A program made the position numbers and the translations under genes. Source: DATFQE01 sp963733845 (GTDB taxonomy: Bacteria; Actinomycetota; Thermoleophilia; Gaiellales; Gaiellaceae). From it: a stretch of DNA of 64,000 nucleotides. The stretch is from assembly GCA_963733845.1 (NCBI GenBank), contig CAVTEM010000009.1:138114-202113 (forward strand). The letters run 5' to 3'. The notes under the pieces are model-generated. The model was not told where the DNA came from. It saw only the letters and a list, made by a program, of their open reading frames with translations, and did no database searches. Positions 1 to 9,138 of the stretch are shown piece by piece. Each line of letters opens with the position of its first letter. Positions within the stretch are counted from its first letter, which is position 1.

Positions 1-1970
1 CCGCGACTCTCGTCCACGGCCTGCTCGGCCGGGCCGTGCTGCCCGCCGAGGTGCAGGCCGGGCTGCTCGAGCGGGCAGGCGGAAACCCGCTCTACGCGGA
101 GGAGTTCGCCCGGATCGCGCTCGAGCATCGAGCACTCGACGCTGCTGAGAGCCTGCCGCTGCCCGAATCCGTCCAGGGGTTGATCGCCGCTCGTCTCGAC
201 GCCCTCAGCAGTGAGGAGAAGGCGCTCGTGCAGGACGCTTCGGTGCTCGGCAAGGTGTTCTGGCTCGGGGCGGTGACGGAGCTCGGCAGCGTCGAGCGTG
301 GTCGGGCGGAGGAGCTTCTCCACGACCTTGCCCGGAAGCAGTTCGTCCAGCGGGAACGGCGGTCGTCGCTGGAAGGCGACACGCAGCACGCGTTCATGCA
401 CACGCTCGTCCGCGACGTCGCCTACAGCCAGATACCACGAGCAGATCGCGCGGAGAAGCACCGGCGCGCGGCGGCCTGGATCGAGTCGCTGGGGCGGCCG
501 GAGGACTACGCCGAGCTTCGCGCTCACCACTACGTCAGCGCCCTGGAGACGCTTCCCACTGGAACAGACACGGCCGACCTCGGCCGTTCGGCCCGGCTTG
601 CGCTCCGCGACGCCGGTGACCGGGCCGCGTCCCTCAATGCGTTCGACGCCGCCGTCCGCGACTACGAGCGTGCGCTCGGGCTGTGGCCCCAGGACGATCC
701 CGAGCGACCTCGGCTGCTGCTCTCACTCGCCGAGCAGCGTTTCAGCGCCGAGATCTGGGACGAGCGCGACGGGGCGATCGCGCGGGATGCCTTGCTCGCC
801 GTCGGTGACGAGTCGGGCGCTGCCGTAGCGGAGATCATCCGCGCCGAGGTCCTGTGGAATTCCGGCCGTGGCGAGGACGTCCTGGCGAGCCAGGAGCGAG
901 CGGCGAAGCTGGCGGAAACCCTTCCGGTCTCGCCCTCGAAGGCACGTGTCTATGCGGGCCTGGCGCGCCTCCACTGGCTGGCGAACCGTGAGGATCCAGC
1001 GGCGGTGTTCGCAGACGAGGCGCTTGCGATGGCGGACGCGCTCGGCCTCAGCGGCGTTCGCGCCAGCATCCTGAGCGTCCGCGGCGGCGTGCGAACGATG
1101 AGGGGCGATCAAGGCGGCGTGGCGATGATCGAAGAGAGCATTGCGCTCTTCGAGCAACTGAATTCTTCCGACGCCCAGCGGCCGTACAACAACCTCGCCG
1201 ACAGCCACTACAACCGCGGCGACCTCGACGAGGCCGACGTGGCTGTCCGGCGCATGAAGGAGGCCTGGAAACGGTTTGCGAGCGTCGACTGGCTCCGGTG
1301 GGCGGAGGCCGAGGAGATTCGACTGGACTACGTCGCCGGCCGCTGGGATCACGCCGTCGAGATCGCCGACCGGTGGATCGAGGACGCGGCGCAGCAGGGC
1401 GGGCACTACCTCGAAGCGCTGTTCAGGTGGTACCGCGGCCGGATCCACCTGGCACGCGGTGACGGAGCGGCTGCCGTGGAGGACGGCGAGACCGCGCTCG
1501 AGCTAGGGCGAGCCGGGCGCGACGCGCAGCTCGTGATCCCCTCGCTCGCCTTCCTGAGCCATGTGCGCTGGGAGCTCGGCGAGGACGATGCCGAGGAGCT
1601 GGCGCTCGAGCTCGTCGACCGGTGCCGGGGCCTCGAGCTGAACGTGGCACAGGATTGGTTCCCCGAGGTTGCGGTCGTTCTGGCCGGGCTCGGCCACAGG
1701 GCCGCGATCGAAGCGACGGCCGAGGAATCATCGGCTCCGACTCTCTGGCGCGATGCGGGGCTCGCACTCGGGCGCCGCGATCCGTTGACGGCTGCCGAGA
1801 TCTTCGGGCAGATGGGCGCGCGCCCGTTCGAGGCGGAGACGATCCTGCTTGCCGCCAAGGACGGCCTCGACGCGGAGCTCCCGAAGGCGATCGAGTTCTT
1901 CCGCGAGGTCGGCGCGTCGGCCTATCTGGCCGATGCGGAGTCCCTGCTCGCTAAGAGCCGCAGCGCCTGA
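1..1970 (+). CDS. AAA ATPase / TPR-repeat regulator, C-terminal part (5' truncated by window edge)
   Basis: The frame is open from the first codon in frame (base 3) to TGA at 1968, so the true start lies outside the window; the GTG at 36 is not a real start. The first visible residues carry the GGNPLYAEEF segment typical of the end of the ATPase module in adenylate-cyclase-associated AAA_16/STAND regulators. A helical winged-helix-like stretch (LPESVQGLIAARLDAL) follows, then several hundred residues of TPR-like helices rich in Ala, Leu, Glu and Arg. It resembles the second half of the full-length regulator at 10442-14237, which has the same GGNPLF-type segment. A cyclase domain may therefore lie upstream, but that is inference. 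The last 20 bases overlap the 3' end of the convergent MBL-rhodanese gene. Confidence 0.85.
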   Translation, partial: ATLVHGLLGRAVLPAEVQAGLLERAGGNPLYAEEFARIALEHRALDAAESLPLPESVQGLIAARLDALSSEEKALVQDASVLGKVFWLGAVTELGSVERGRAEELLHDLARKQFVQRERRSSLEGDTQHAFMHTLVRDVAYSQIPRADRAEKHRRAAAWIESLGRPEDYAELRAHHYVSALETLPTGTDTADLGRSARLALRDAGDRAASLNAFDAAVRDYERALGLWPQDDPERPRLLLSLAEQRFSAEIWDERDGAIARDALLAVGDESGAAVAEIIRAEVLWNSGRGEDVLASQERAAKLAETLPVSPSKARVYAGLARLHWLANREDPAAVFADEALAMADALGLSGVRASILSVRGGVRTMRGDQGGVAMIEESIALFEQLNSSDAQRPYNNLADSHYNRGDLDEADVAVRRMKEAWKRFASVDWLRWAEAEEIRLDYVAGRWDHAVEIADRWIEDAAQQGGHYLEALFRWYRGRIHLARGDGAAAVEDGETALELGRAGRDAQLVIPSLAFLSHVRWELGEDDAEELALELVDRCRGLELNVAQDWFPEVAVVLAGLGHRAAIEATAEESSAPTLWRDAGLALGRRDPLTAAEIFGQMGARPFEAETILLAAKDGLDAELPKAIEFFREVGASAYLADAESLLAKSRSA

Positions 1971-3288
1971 ACGAGACGGTCTCGCCGCCGCGCTCGGCGT
2001 AGTCCTGCACTCCGCCGTGGAGCACGGGGCGGGCATCGATGCCGTCGGCCGCCAGGACGCTCGCCGCGATCGCGGCCCGCGACCCGGTCGTGCAGATCGT
2101 GACCAGAGGCTGCTCGCCGCGCAGGTCGTCGGTCCAGGCCGGCACGAGTCGGTAGGGGATGTGGCGGCTCCCGGCGATGTAGCCCTCGTCGCGCTCGTCC
2201 TTCTCGCGCACGTCCAGGACCGTGACCTCGCCTTCGGCCAGCAGCGCGTCGAGCTCCTCGAGCTCGACGAACGCCGTCCGCTCGTCCGCAGGCGGATCCA
2301 CGAGCCGGCCGGCCAGCTGCAGGATCCCGACCGAGCGCAGCCCGCGGGCCGCGTGCTCGGCGTCCTCGGGCGAGTCGGCGACGAGCGCGACCTCCGCCCC
2401 GTCCGGGATCACGAAGGCGGCCTTCGTCGGCCAGCTCGAGTCGCCCAGCGGCACGTTCAGGGTGCCGGGCGCGTGGCCGGCGGCGAACAGCTCCGGTCTG
2501 CGCACGTCGAGCACCACCGCACCGTCCGCGGCGGCGACGGTCCCGAGCGGGCCGGGCGCTCCCACGAAGGGACCGCGGTTGAGCTCGACGATCCGCTCCA
2601 TGTTCGGCGGCCGCGGCGCGGTGGACGCGCTCGTCTCGGCCACGAACTCGTTCTCGTCCTTGACGAACGCGGCGTTGAACTGCCGCTCGAACCCGATCGT
2701 GGTCGACGCCTTCGAGCTCATCTGCGTGCCGCAGAGCGAGCCGGCGACGTGGCCGGGGAAGACCTCGACGCCGTCACCGAGCTCCAGCAGCGCGCGCAGC
2801 GAGCGGTGCAGGTCACGGGCGCCCTCGGTCGCCTCGACCGCGAGGTCCGGGCGCGCGGCCGTGCCGACGAGCAGCGAGTCGCCGGTGATGACGAACTGGG
2901 GGTCGTCGCCCCGGGCCCTGTCGACGACCGCGAAGCAGCAGTGCTCGGGACGATGCCCTGGCGTGTGCAGGACGCGGATGGTCAGCTCGCCGACCGCGAT
3001 CGCATCCCCGTCGGCCAGCGGGTCGAACGGATACTCGGGCTCGGCCTTCGCGTGGATCGCAAGCCGGGCTCCGTGCTCCAGGGCAAAGCGTCCGTGGCCG
3101 GAGAGGTGGTCGGCGTGGGTGTGGGTCTCCAGCACGCGGACGATGCGCGCGCTGTGCTGCGCGGCCTCCTCCAGATACGGCTCGATCGCGTAGGCCGGGT
3201 CGATCACCACCGCTTCCCCGGTCTTCTCGTCGCCGATCAGATAGGACGCGCAGCCGAGATCGTCGTCGACGAACTGGCGAAACAGCAC
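1951..3288 (-). CDS. MBL-fold hydrolase with two rhodanese domains (persulfide dioxygenase-like)
   Basis: A 445-residue protein. An N-terminal metallo-beta-lactamase domain (about 1-240) has the metal-binding motif THTHADH at 55-61, then HTPGHRPEH, ITGDSLL and FPGHVAG, which supply the other ligands. This arrangement matches ETHE1/BlaB-type glyoxalase II-like persulfide dioxygenases. Two rhodanese domains follow. The second has an active-site loop with cysteine (TICTTGSRA). The first has VADSPEDA where the cysteine loop should be, so it is probably catalytically dead and structural. The likely role is oxidation or transfer of sulfane sulfur from glutathione- or other thiol-persulfides in the cytoplasm. 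The start is a GTG at 3288. The gene is convergent with the regulator upstream and overlaps it by 20 bases. Confidence 0.88.
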   Translation of the reverse strand: MLFRQFVDDDLGCASYLIGDEKTGEAVVIDPAYAIEPYLEEAAQHSARIVRVLETHTHADHLSGHGRFALEHGARLAIHAKAEPEYPFDPLADGDAIAVGELTIRVLHTPGHRPEHCCFAVVDRARGDDPQFVITGDSLLVGTAARPDLAVEATEGARDLHRSLRALLELGDGVEVFPGHVAGSLCGTQMSSKASTTIGFERQFNAAFVKDENEFVAETSASTAPRPPNMERIVELNRGPFVGAPGPLGTVAAADGAVVLDVRRPELFAAGHAPGTLNVPLGDSSWPTKAAFVIPDGAEVALVADSPEDAEHAARGLRSVGILQLAGRLVDPPADERTAFVELEELDALLAEGEVTVLDVREKDERDEGYIAGSRHIPYRLVPAWTDDLRGEQPLVTICTTGSRAAIAASVLAADGIDARPVLHGGVQDYAERGGETVSFRRCGS

Positions 3289-3479
3289 CGCAGGATCCTA
3301 GCGCCGCCGCCGGAGGCCCTTTGGTCTGCATCGAAGCCGACGAGGATCATCAGGACGGGCGCCTGACAACAACCGCCAACAGAGGCATTCCAAGCCTTAA
3401 CCAGCACTTAATCGGCATGATTCGTCTAACCGGGCATAGAGATCACTGTTCTGTAATCGCCCAGGAAGGACGTACACGG

Positions 3480-5123
3480 ATGCAGAAGCGCAAGCACTGG
3501 CTGCTGTCCGCGCTCGTTGCGACCGTCGCCGGTCTTGCGCTGGCGGGTTGTGGCAGCGACGACGACGGCGGCGACAGCGCCGGCACGGGTGGCGGAGAAG
3601 CCGCCTCGGAGCAGGTGCTCAAGTGGGGTCTCGGCTCCGAGTTCAACCTCGACCCCGGCCTCGCCACCGACACGACCTCGTCGAAGATCCTCTCGAACAT
3701 CTTCGACCCGCTCGTCAAGCTGGACAACGAGCTGAAGGCCCAGCCCGCCGCGGCGGAGAGCTGGGACGTCAGCGGCCCCAACGTCACCTACCACCTCCGC
3801 GAGGGGATGACGTGGACGAACGGGGATCCGGTGACGGCAGGCGACTACGAGTTCGCCTGGAAGCGGGCCCTCTCGCCCGAGCTCGGTAGCGACTACGCGT
3901 ACCAGCTCTACGGGATCAAGGGCGCGGCCGACTACAACGCCTGCGAGAAGAACTGCGATGCGCTCGCGGACAAGGTCGCGATCAAGGCGACCGACGACCA
4001 GACGCTCGAGGTCACGCTGACCTCCGAGCAGCCCTGGTTCATCGAGCAGTCGGCGCACCACGTGTTCCTGCCCGTGAACCCGAAGGCCGTCGAGGCCAAC
4101 CCGGAGCAGTGGACTCAGCCGGCGAACATCGTCACGAACGGTCCGTTCAAGGTTGAGGCCGCGCAGCCCAGCGCCTCGATCACGCTCGTCAAGAACGACG
4201 ACTGGCGTGACGCGGCCAACGTCGCACTGACCCGCGTGGAGGGCCGGATCATCGTCGACGGCACCACCGCCGTTCAGTCGTTCGAGGCCGGCGAGGTGGA
4301 CGTGCTCGACGAGCAGCTGCCGAGCGACGAGATCTCGCGGCTGAAGGACACGCCGGAGTACGAGCTCTACCCGGGCCTGTCCACGAGCTACTACGGCTTC
4401 AACATGAAGCAGGTGCCGGACATCAACCAGCGGCGCGCGATGTCGCTGGCCGTCAACCGGGCGCAGATCATCGAGAACATCACGCAGGCGAACGAGATCC
4501 CCGCGAAGGGCTTCACGCCTGACGGCATGCCCGGCTTCGAGGAGATCACCGGCGAGGGCTCGCCGTGGACTCCCGCCGACGGCGACATGGATCAGGCCAA
4601 GGCCGAGATGGCGAAGGCGAAGAACCCGGTCAAGTCGGTTGCGCTGTTCACGAACGAGGCGCCGCCGAACGAGGACGTCGCGGTCGCGCTCCAGAGCATG
4701 TGGAAGGAGCTCGGCATCGACTCCACGATCAAGGTGATGGAGTGGCAGCAGTACCTGGAGATGCTGGGTCCGCCGCCGCCCAACTCGGTCGACCTGTTCC
4801 GGCTCGGCTGGGTCGGCGACTTCGTCGACGACATCAACTTCCTCGAGCTCTGGACCTGCGAGTCGGGGAACAACAACACGAACTTCTGCGACAAGTCGTA
4901 CGACGAGCTCGTCCAGAAGGCGAAGGACACTCCGGACAACGCGGCACGGACGGAGATCTACAAGCAGCTCGAGGCGAAGCTGACCGGGCCGGACGGTGCG
5001 CTGCCGTTCATTCCGCTCTGGTCGGGCACGTACAACAACCTCGAGCGTGAGTCGGTCAAGGGCACGTTCAACATCAACCTCCTGGACCAGGTCGACCTGA
5101 CGCAGGTCGAAATCCAGGAGTAG
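3480..5123 (+). CDS. Peptide ABC transporter substrate-binding lipoprotein (OppA/DppA family)
   Basis: About 547 residues from the ATG at 3480, chosen because an AGGAAGG ribosome-binding site lies just upstream and the protein then opens with a proper lipoprotein signal: MQKRKHW, a hydrophobic core and the lipobox LAGC with Cys24. Further in-frame upstream codons lack a signal and are not used. The body is a family 5 solute-binding protein, with LVKLDNELKAQPAAAESWDV near the start and conserved HVFLPVNP and NGPFKV segments. It should bind oligopeptides outside the membrane and deliver them to the permeases encoded downstream. It is the first gene of a SBP-permease-permease-ATPase-ATPase operon on the plus strand. 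A strong hairpin follows it, which would let it be made in excess over the membrane parts. Confidence 0.93.
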   Translation: MQKRKHWLLSALVATVAGLALAGCGSDDDGGDSAGTGGGEAASEQVLKWGLGSEFNLDPGLATDTTSSKILSNIFDPLVKLDNELKAQPAAAESWDVSGPNVTYHLREGMTWTNGDPVTAGDYEFAWKRALSPELGSDYAYQLYGIKGAADYNACEKNCDALADKVAIKATDDQTLEVTLTSEQPWFIEQSAHHVFLPVNPKAVEANPEQWTQPANIVTNGPFKVEAAQPSASITLVKNDDWRDAANVALTRVEGRIIVDGTTAVQSFEAGEVDVLDEQLPSDEISRLKDTPEYELYPGLSTSYYGFNMKQVPDINQRRAMSLAVNRAQIIENITQANEIPAKGFTPDGMPGFEEITGEGSPWTPADGDMDQAKAEMAKAKNPVKSVALFTNEAPPNEDVAVALQSMWKELGIDSTIKVMEWQQYLEMLGPPPPNSVDLFRLGWVGDFVDDINFLELWTCESGNNNTNFCDKSYDELVQKAKDTPDNAARTEIYKQLEAKLTGPDGALPFIPLWSGTYNNLERESVKGTFNINLLDQVDLTQVEIQE

Positions 5124-5150
5124 CGCTGAACGACACTCCACAGGTCCACG

Positions 5151-5174
5151 ACGGGGGCGCCACGGCGCCCCCGT
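5151..5174 (+). terminator. Perfect hairpin between binding protein and permease genes (attenuator-like)
   Basis: Arms ACGGGGGCGCC (5151-5161) and GGCGCCCCCGT (5164-5174) are perfectly complementary around a 2-base loop, 27 bases after the binding-protein stop. The following bases (CTGCTTGTT) are only mildly T-rich, so it is more likely a partial terminator or mRNA 3'-end stabiliser than a full stop. Such elements are common after periplasmic-binding-protein genes of ABC operons. Confidence 0.6.
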
Positions 5175-5216
5175 CTGCTTGTTACCGTCAAGGCGTGCTC
5201 GGGTAGGAGGCCCCTC

Positions 5217-6143
5217 GTGACCGCGTTCATCATCCGGCGGCTGCTGTGGACGATCCCGGTTCTCCTGCTCGTGATCCTCCTGACGTTCGTGATGATGAAG
5301 CAGATCGCCGGGAACCCCTTCCGGCAGAGCTCACGGGCGGTCACGCCGGCGATCCAGGCCAACCTGGAGCGCAAGTTCCACCTCGACGACCCCTGGTACA
5401 CGCAGTACGCCTACTACGTCAAGGGCGTCTTCACGTTCGACCTCGGCCCGTCGCTCGTCGTCCGCAACCGCAGCGTCAACGACATCATCACCGAGCACGC
5501 GCCGAAGTCGATCGAGCTCGGCGTGCTCGCCTTCATCTGGGCAGTCGTCTTCGGGATCCCGGCCGGGATCTTCGCGGCCCTGAAGCACAACACCAAGTTC
5601 GACTACGGCCTGATGCTGCTCTCGAACGTCGGCTTCGCCGTGCCCAGCTTCCTGGTCGCCACGCTGCTGATCTACTTCGTCGCGCTGAAGTGGGGCTTGC
5701 TGCCCACCAACGGGTGGGATACCTGGGAGCACAAGATTCTGCCCTCGTTCGCGCTCGGGCTGTTCCCGATGGCCTACTTCGCCCGGCTCGTGCGCGGGTC
5801 GATGCTCGAGACCCTGCAGCAGGATTACGTGCGCACGGCCAAGGCGAAGGGGCTGCGCTGGCGGCGCGTCGTGGGCGTGCACGTTCTCCGCAACTCGCTG
5901 ATCCCCGCGATCACGGCCACCGGCCCGCTGCTCGGCTTCATCATCACCGGCTCGTTCGTGATCGAGGTGATCTTCTCGATTCCCGGCATCGGCCGGTATT
6001 TCGTGACCGCCGTCTCCTCCCGCGACTACTCCGTCGTGATGGGAATCACGGTGCTGACCTCGGTCGTGATCGTGTTCGCCAACCTGATCGTCGACATCCT
6101 CTACGGCGTCCTGGATCCCCGGACCCGCGAGGCGAGGACCTAG
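5217..6143 (+). CDS. dppB: Peptide ABC transporter permease (DppB/OppB type)
   Basis: A 308-residue integral membrane protein starting at a GTG with TAGGAGG about 8 bases upstream. The N-terminal helix (FIIRRLLWTIPVLLLVILL) is typical of DppB. About six membrane segments follow. The cytoplasmic EAA-type loop that docks with the ATPases is visible as DYVRTAKAKGL near residue 200, and the protein ends DILYGVLDPRTR, a standard DppB tail. It would form the translocation pore together with the next gene. Its stop codon TAG shares one base with the GTG start of that gene, so the two are translationally coupled. Confidence 0.93.
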   Translation: MTAFIIRRLLWTIPVLLLVILLTFVMMKQIAGNPFRQSSRAVTPAIQANLERKFHLDDPWYTQYAYYVKGVFTFDLGPSLVVRNRSVNDIITEHAPKSIELGVLAFIWAVVFGIPAGIFAALKHNTKFDYGLMLLSNVGFAVPSFLVATLLIYFVALKWGLLPTNGWDTWEHKILPSFALGLFPMAYFARLVRGSMLETLQQDYVRTAKAKGLRWRRVVGVHVLRNSLIPAITATGPLLGFIITGSFVIEVIFSIPGIGRYFVTAVSSRDYSVVMGITVLTSVVIVFANLIVDILYGVLDPRTREART

Positions 6144-7096
6144 TGGTCGTCGACCCCCGCGACGCCGTCGTCCCCGGCACCGGCGCCGCCGCTCCGGATC
6201 TCGCCGACCCGCATCCGGCCGGCACGGCCGCCGGCGCTCCGACCCGCCACGCGAGTCTCTGGCGGGACGCCTGGAGGCGTTACACGCGCAACCGCGCGGC
6301 GATGATCTCCGGCGCCATCTTCCTGATCATCCTCGCCTGGGCGCTGATCTGGCCGTTCATCTCCCCCTACGACCCGGACGCGCCCGACTTCACGATCGCG
6401 AACCAGGGCATCAGCCTCGAGCACCCGTTCGGCACGGACAAGTTCGGGCGCGACCTGTTCACGCGGGCCGCGATCGGCACCCGGGTCTCGATCTTCATCG
6501 GCTTCGGAGCCACGCTCGCGATCCTGCTGATCGGCGTCGTCTACGGCTCGATCTCCGGCTTCGTCGGCGGCTGGCTCGACAACGCGATGATGCGCCTGCT
6601 CGACGCACTCTACGGGCTGCCCTACCTGCCCTTCGCGATCATCACGCTGGCGATCATCGGCACGGTCAACGCCTGGACGATGGTGATCGCGCTCTCGATC
6701 GCCAGCTGGTTCACGGCGGCGAGGATCGTCCGCGGCCAGATCATCACGCTGAAACAGAACGACTACGTCCGGGCGGCGCGTGCCATCGGTGCGCGCTGGT
6801 ACCGGATCCTCAGCCGGCACCTGTTACCGAACACCATGGGTGTCCTGATCATCGCGATCTTCCTCGAGCTCCCCGGCGTGATCCTGGGCGAGGCCTTCCT
6901 CTCCTTCATCGGGCTCGGCATCAGCCCGCCCGACTCCTCGCTGGGCCAGATGGCAGAGGAGGGACGTGCGGCGTATCGCACGCACCCGAACGTCATCGTC
7001 ATCCCGAGCCTGATCATCGCGACCATCGTCCTGGCGGCGAACTTCATCGCCGACGGGATGCGCGACGCGCTCGACCCGCGCACCAAGGAGACGTGA
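6143..7096 (+). CDS. dppC: Peptide ABC transporter permease (DppC/OppC type)
   Basis: 317 residues from the GTG at 6143, which overlaps the preceding stop by one base; a much longer open frame continues upstream but is only the out-of-frame reading of dppB. A Pro/Ala-rich cytoplasmic leader of about 45 residues precedes the first membrane helix. DppC hallmarks are present: EHPFGTDKFGRDLFTR, the EAA loop DYVRAARAIGA, EAFLSFIGLGI and the C-terminal DGMRDALDPRTKET. It pairs with DppB to form the peptide channel. A 167-base gap separates it from the first ATPase gene, unusually long for this otherwise tight operon. Confidence 0.93.
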   Translation: MVVDPRDAVVPGTGAAAPDLADPHPAGTAAGAPTRHASLWRDAWRRYTRNRAAMISGAIFLIILAWALIWPFISPYDPDAPDFTIANQGISLEHPFGTDKFGRDLFTRAAIGTRVSIFIGFGATLAILLIGVVYGSISGFVGGWLDNAMMRLLDALYGLPYLPFAIITLAIIGTVNAWTMVIALSIASWFTAARIVRGQIITLKQNDYVRAARAIGARWYRILSRHLLPNTMGVLIIAIFLELPGVILGEAFLSFIGLGISPPDSSLGQMAEEGRAAYRTHPNVIVIPSLIIATIVLAANFIADGMRDALDPRTKET

Positions 7097-7263
7097 GTAG
7101 TGCCTCCTCCGGCAATCAGCCCATCGCCTCCGACGCCCGCTGACCTCCGCTGGGCTGCGTCCTCAGTCGCCCCGATGCTGACAAGCATCGAGGCTCCCTG
7201 CGTCCTTGCCCAGCGGGCCCAGCGACCCCCGGAGACGGGGGCGGATCACCGGAGGAGGCACTA
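7097..7263 (+). other. Non-coding spacer inside the peptide transporter operon, with a small hairpin
   Basis: 167 bases separate the second permease from the first ATPase gene. The spacer holds a 7-bp perfect stem, CGATGCT (7173-7179) and AGCATCG (7184-7190), without a T-run. At its end a strong GGAGGAGG ribosome-binding site serves the GTG start at 7264. No coding sequence is seen. It may be an RNA processing or attenuation site; that is inference. Confidence 0.4.
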
Positions 7264-8268
7264 GTGGCGCTGCTCGAGGTCAACGACCTCCGGACGCACT
7301 TCTTCACCCGCGAGGGCGCCGTCCGCGCCGTCGACGGGATCAGCTTTTCGGTCGACCGCGGCGGGACCCTCGGCATCGTCGGCGAGTCGGGCTGCGGCAA
7401 GTCCGTGACCGCGCTCTCGATCATGGGGTTGCTGCCGAAGCCGCCGGCGGAGATCGTCACCGGCGAGATCCTCTTCGACGGCCGCGACCTCACCACCCTC
7501 TCCGAGAGGCAGCTCGAGGATGTGCGCGGCCGCGAGGTGGCGATGATCTTCCAGGACCCGATGACCTCGCTCAACCCCACGCTGAGGATCGGGACTCAGA
7601 TCACCGAGGTGCTCGTCCGCCACTACGGGATGAGCAAGGACGAGGCTCGCCGCCGGGCGATCGAGCTGCTCGAGGAGGTGCGCATTCCGCGCGCGGCCGA
7701 GCGCCTGGGCGACTACCCGCACCGCTTCTCGGGCGGCATGCGCCAGCGGGTGATGATCGCGATCGCGCTCGCCTGCAACCCGAAGCTGCTGATCGCCGAC
7801 GAGCCGACGACGGCGCTCGACGTGACCGTGCAGGCGCAGGTACTCGATCTGCTCGAGGACCTGCGCGAGGAGCACGAGATGGCGCTGATCATCATCACGC
7901 ACGACATGGGCGTCGTGGCGGAGGTCGCCGACGAGGTCACGGTCATGTACGCGGGCCAGATCGTCGAGCAGGCGAGCGGACAGGAGCTCTTCGACCACCC
8001 GGAGCACCCGTACACCGAGGCGTTGCTCGGCGCCCTTCCCGAGCTGGACGACAGCAACGTCCGCGAGGGCAGGCTGGTGGCGATCCCGGGCCGGCCGCCC
8101 GACCTGATCGACCCGCCCGAGGCGTGCCGGTTCGCCGCGCGCTGCCGCTACGCGGGGACGCACGACACCTGCTCGACCGTCGAGCCGCAGCTGCGCGAGC
8201 TGCGGCCCGGCCACTGGGTGCGGAGCGAGCACCCGCCAGCGAGCGCGCCCGGCAGCCAGAGACGGTGA
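7264..8268 (+). CDS. dppD: Peptide ABC transporter ATP-binding protein (DppD/OppD type)
   Basis: 334 residues, GTG start with GGAGGAGG upstream. The ATPase motifs are all present: Walker A GESGCGKS near residue 45, signature FSGGMRQRV, Walker B LLIADEPTTALD, then the switch His in ITHDMG. The C-terminal oligopeptide/dipeptide-transporter domain is present (EACRFAARCRYAGTHDTC), so this is the longer, DppD-type subunit. It should hydrolyse ATP at the cytoplasmic face to drive peptide import. It is followed after 4 bases by the second ATPase gene. Confidence 0.94.
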   Translation: MALLEVNDLRTHFFTREGAVRAVDGISFSVDRGGTLGIVGESGCGKSVTALSIMGLLPKPPAEIVTGEILFDGRDLTTLSERQLEDVRGREVAMIFQDPMTSLNPTLRIGTQITEVLVRHYGMSKDEARRRAIELLEEVRIPRAAERLGDYPHRFSGGMRQRVMIAIALACNPKLLIADEPTTALDVTVQAQVLDLLEDLREEHEMALIIITHDMGVVAEVADEVTVMYAGQIVEQASGQELFDHPEHPYTEALLGALPELDDSNVREGRLVAIPGRPPDLIDPPEACRFAARCRYAGTHDTCSTVEPQLRELRPGHWVRSEHPPASAPGSQRR

Positions 8269-8272
8269 CGAC

Positions 8273-9138
8273 ATGAGCGCCAACGGCACGCCGCTCCTCG
8301 AGGTCGGCGACCTGCGCAAGGAGTTCCACGTCCACAGCGGCCTCTTCATCCAGCGCGTCAGCCATCCGTGAACGCCGTCGACGGCGTCAGCTTCACGCTC
8401 GCCGAAGGCAAGACGCTCGGGCTCGTGGGGGAGTCCGGGTCCGGGAAGTCGACGACCGGCTACTGCGTGCTGCAGCTCCTGAAGCCCACGTCGGGCTCGG
8501 TTCTGTTCGAGGGGCGCGAGCTGACGACGCTCGGGCGGGAGGACGTGCGCAAGCTCCGGCGTGAGATGCAGATCGTCTTCCAGGATCCCTACTCGTCGCT
8601 GAACCCGCGCATGACGGTCGGTGACATCGTCGGCGAGCCGCTCGTGGTGCACAGCGTCGGCTCCAGGCGCGAGCGGTCGGCCCGCATTCGCGAGCTGCTG
8701 GAGGTCGTCGGCTTCGACCCCTCCTTCTCCAACCGCTACCCGCACGAGTTCTCGGGCGGGCAGCGGCAGCGGATCGGCGTCGCCCGCGCGCTGGCACTGA
8801 ACCCGAAGCTGATCGTCTGCGACGAGCCCGTCTCCGCGCTCGACGTCTCGATCCAGGCGCAGATCCTGAACCTGCTCAAGGACCTTCAGCGCGACTTCGG
8901 GCTGGCGTACCTCTTCATCTCGCACGATCTCTCGGTGGTGCGCTCGATGAGCGACCACATCGCCGTGATGAAGGACGGCAAGATCGTCGAGGCAGGCGTC
9001 GCAGACGACGTCTACGAGCGGCCCCAGGACGAGTACACGAAAGCGCTGCTGGCGTCGGTGCCCGTGCCCGACCCGCGGCGGATGCGCGAGCGGCGCACCG
9101 AACGGCGCAAGCTCACGCACGCGCTTGCCGAGGGCTAA
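8273..9138 (+). CDS. dppF: Peptide ABC transporter ATP-binding protein (DppF/OppF type), one-base frameshift near 8360
   Basis: The natural start is the ATG at 8273 (MSANGTPLLEVGDLRKEF), 4 bases after dppD. That frame runs into TGA at about 8369 after GLFIQRVSHP, while the rest of the protein resumes in another frame at NAVDGVSFTLAEGK. One missing base near 8353-8367 explains the break, since family members read straight through here. All motifs downstream are intact: GESGSGKST, FSGGQRQRIG, LIVCDEPVSALD and ISHDLS. The protein would be about 288 residues and lacks the long oligo_HPY tail of DppD. The isolated indel in an otherwise perfect gene looks like a consensus error, although a genuine mutation is not excluded. 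Confidence 0.88.

Noticed and set aside
5246..6142. Long in-frame extension upstream of dppC
   Set aside because: It is dppB read in another frame. The GTG at 6143 gives normal DppC length.
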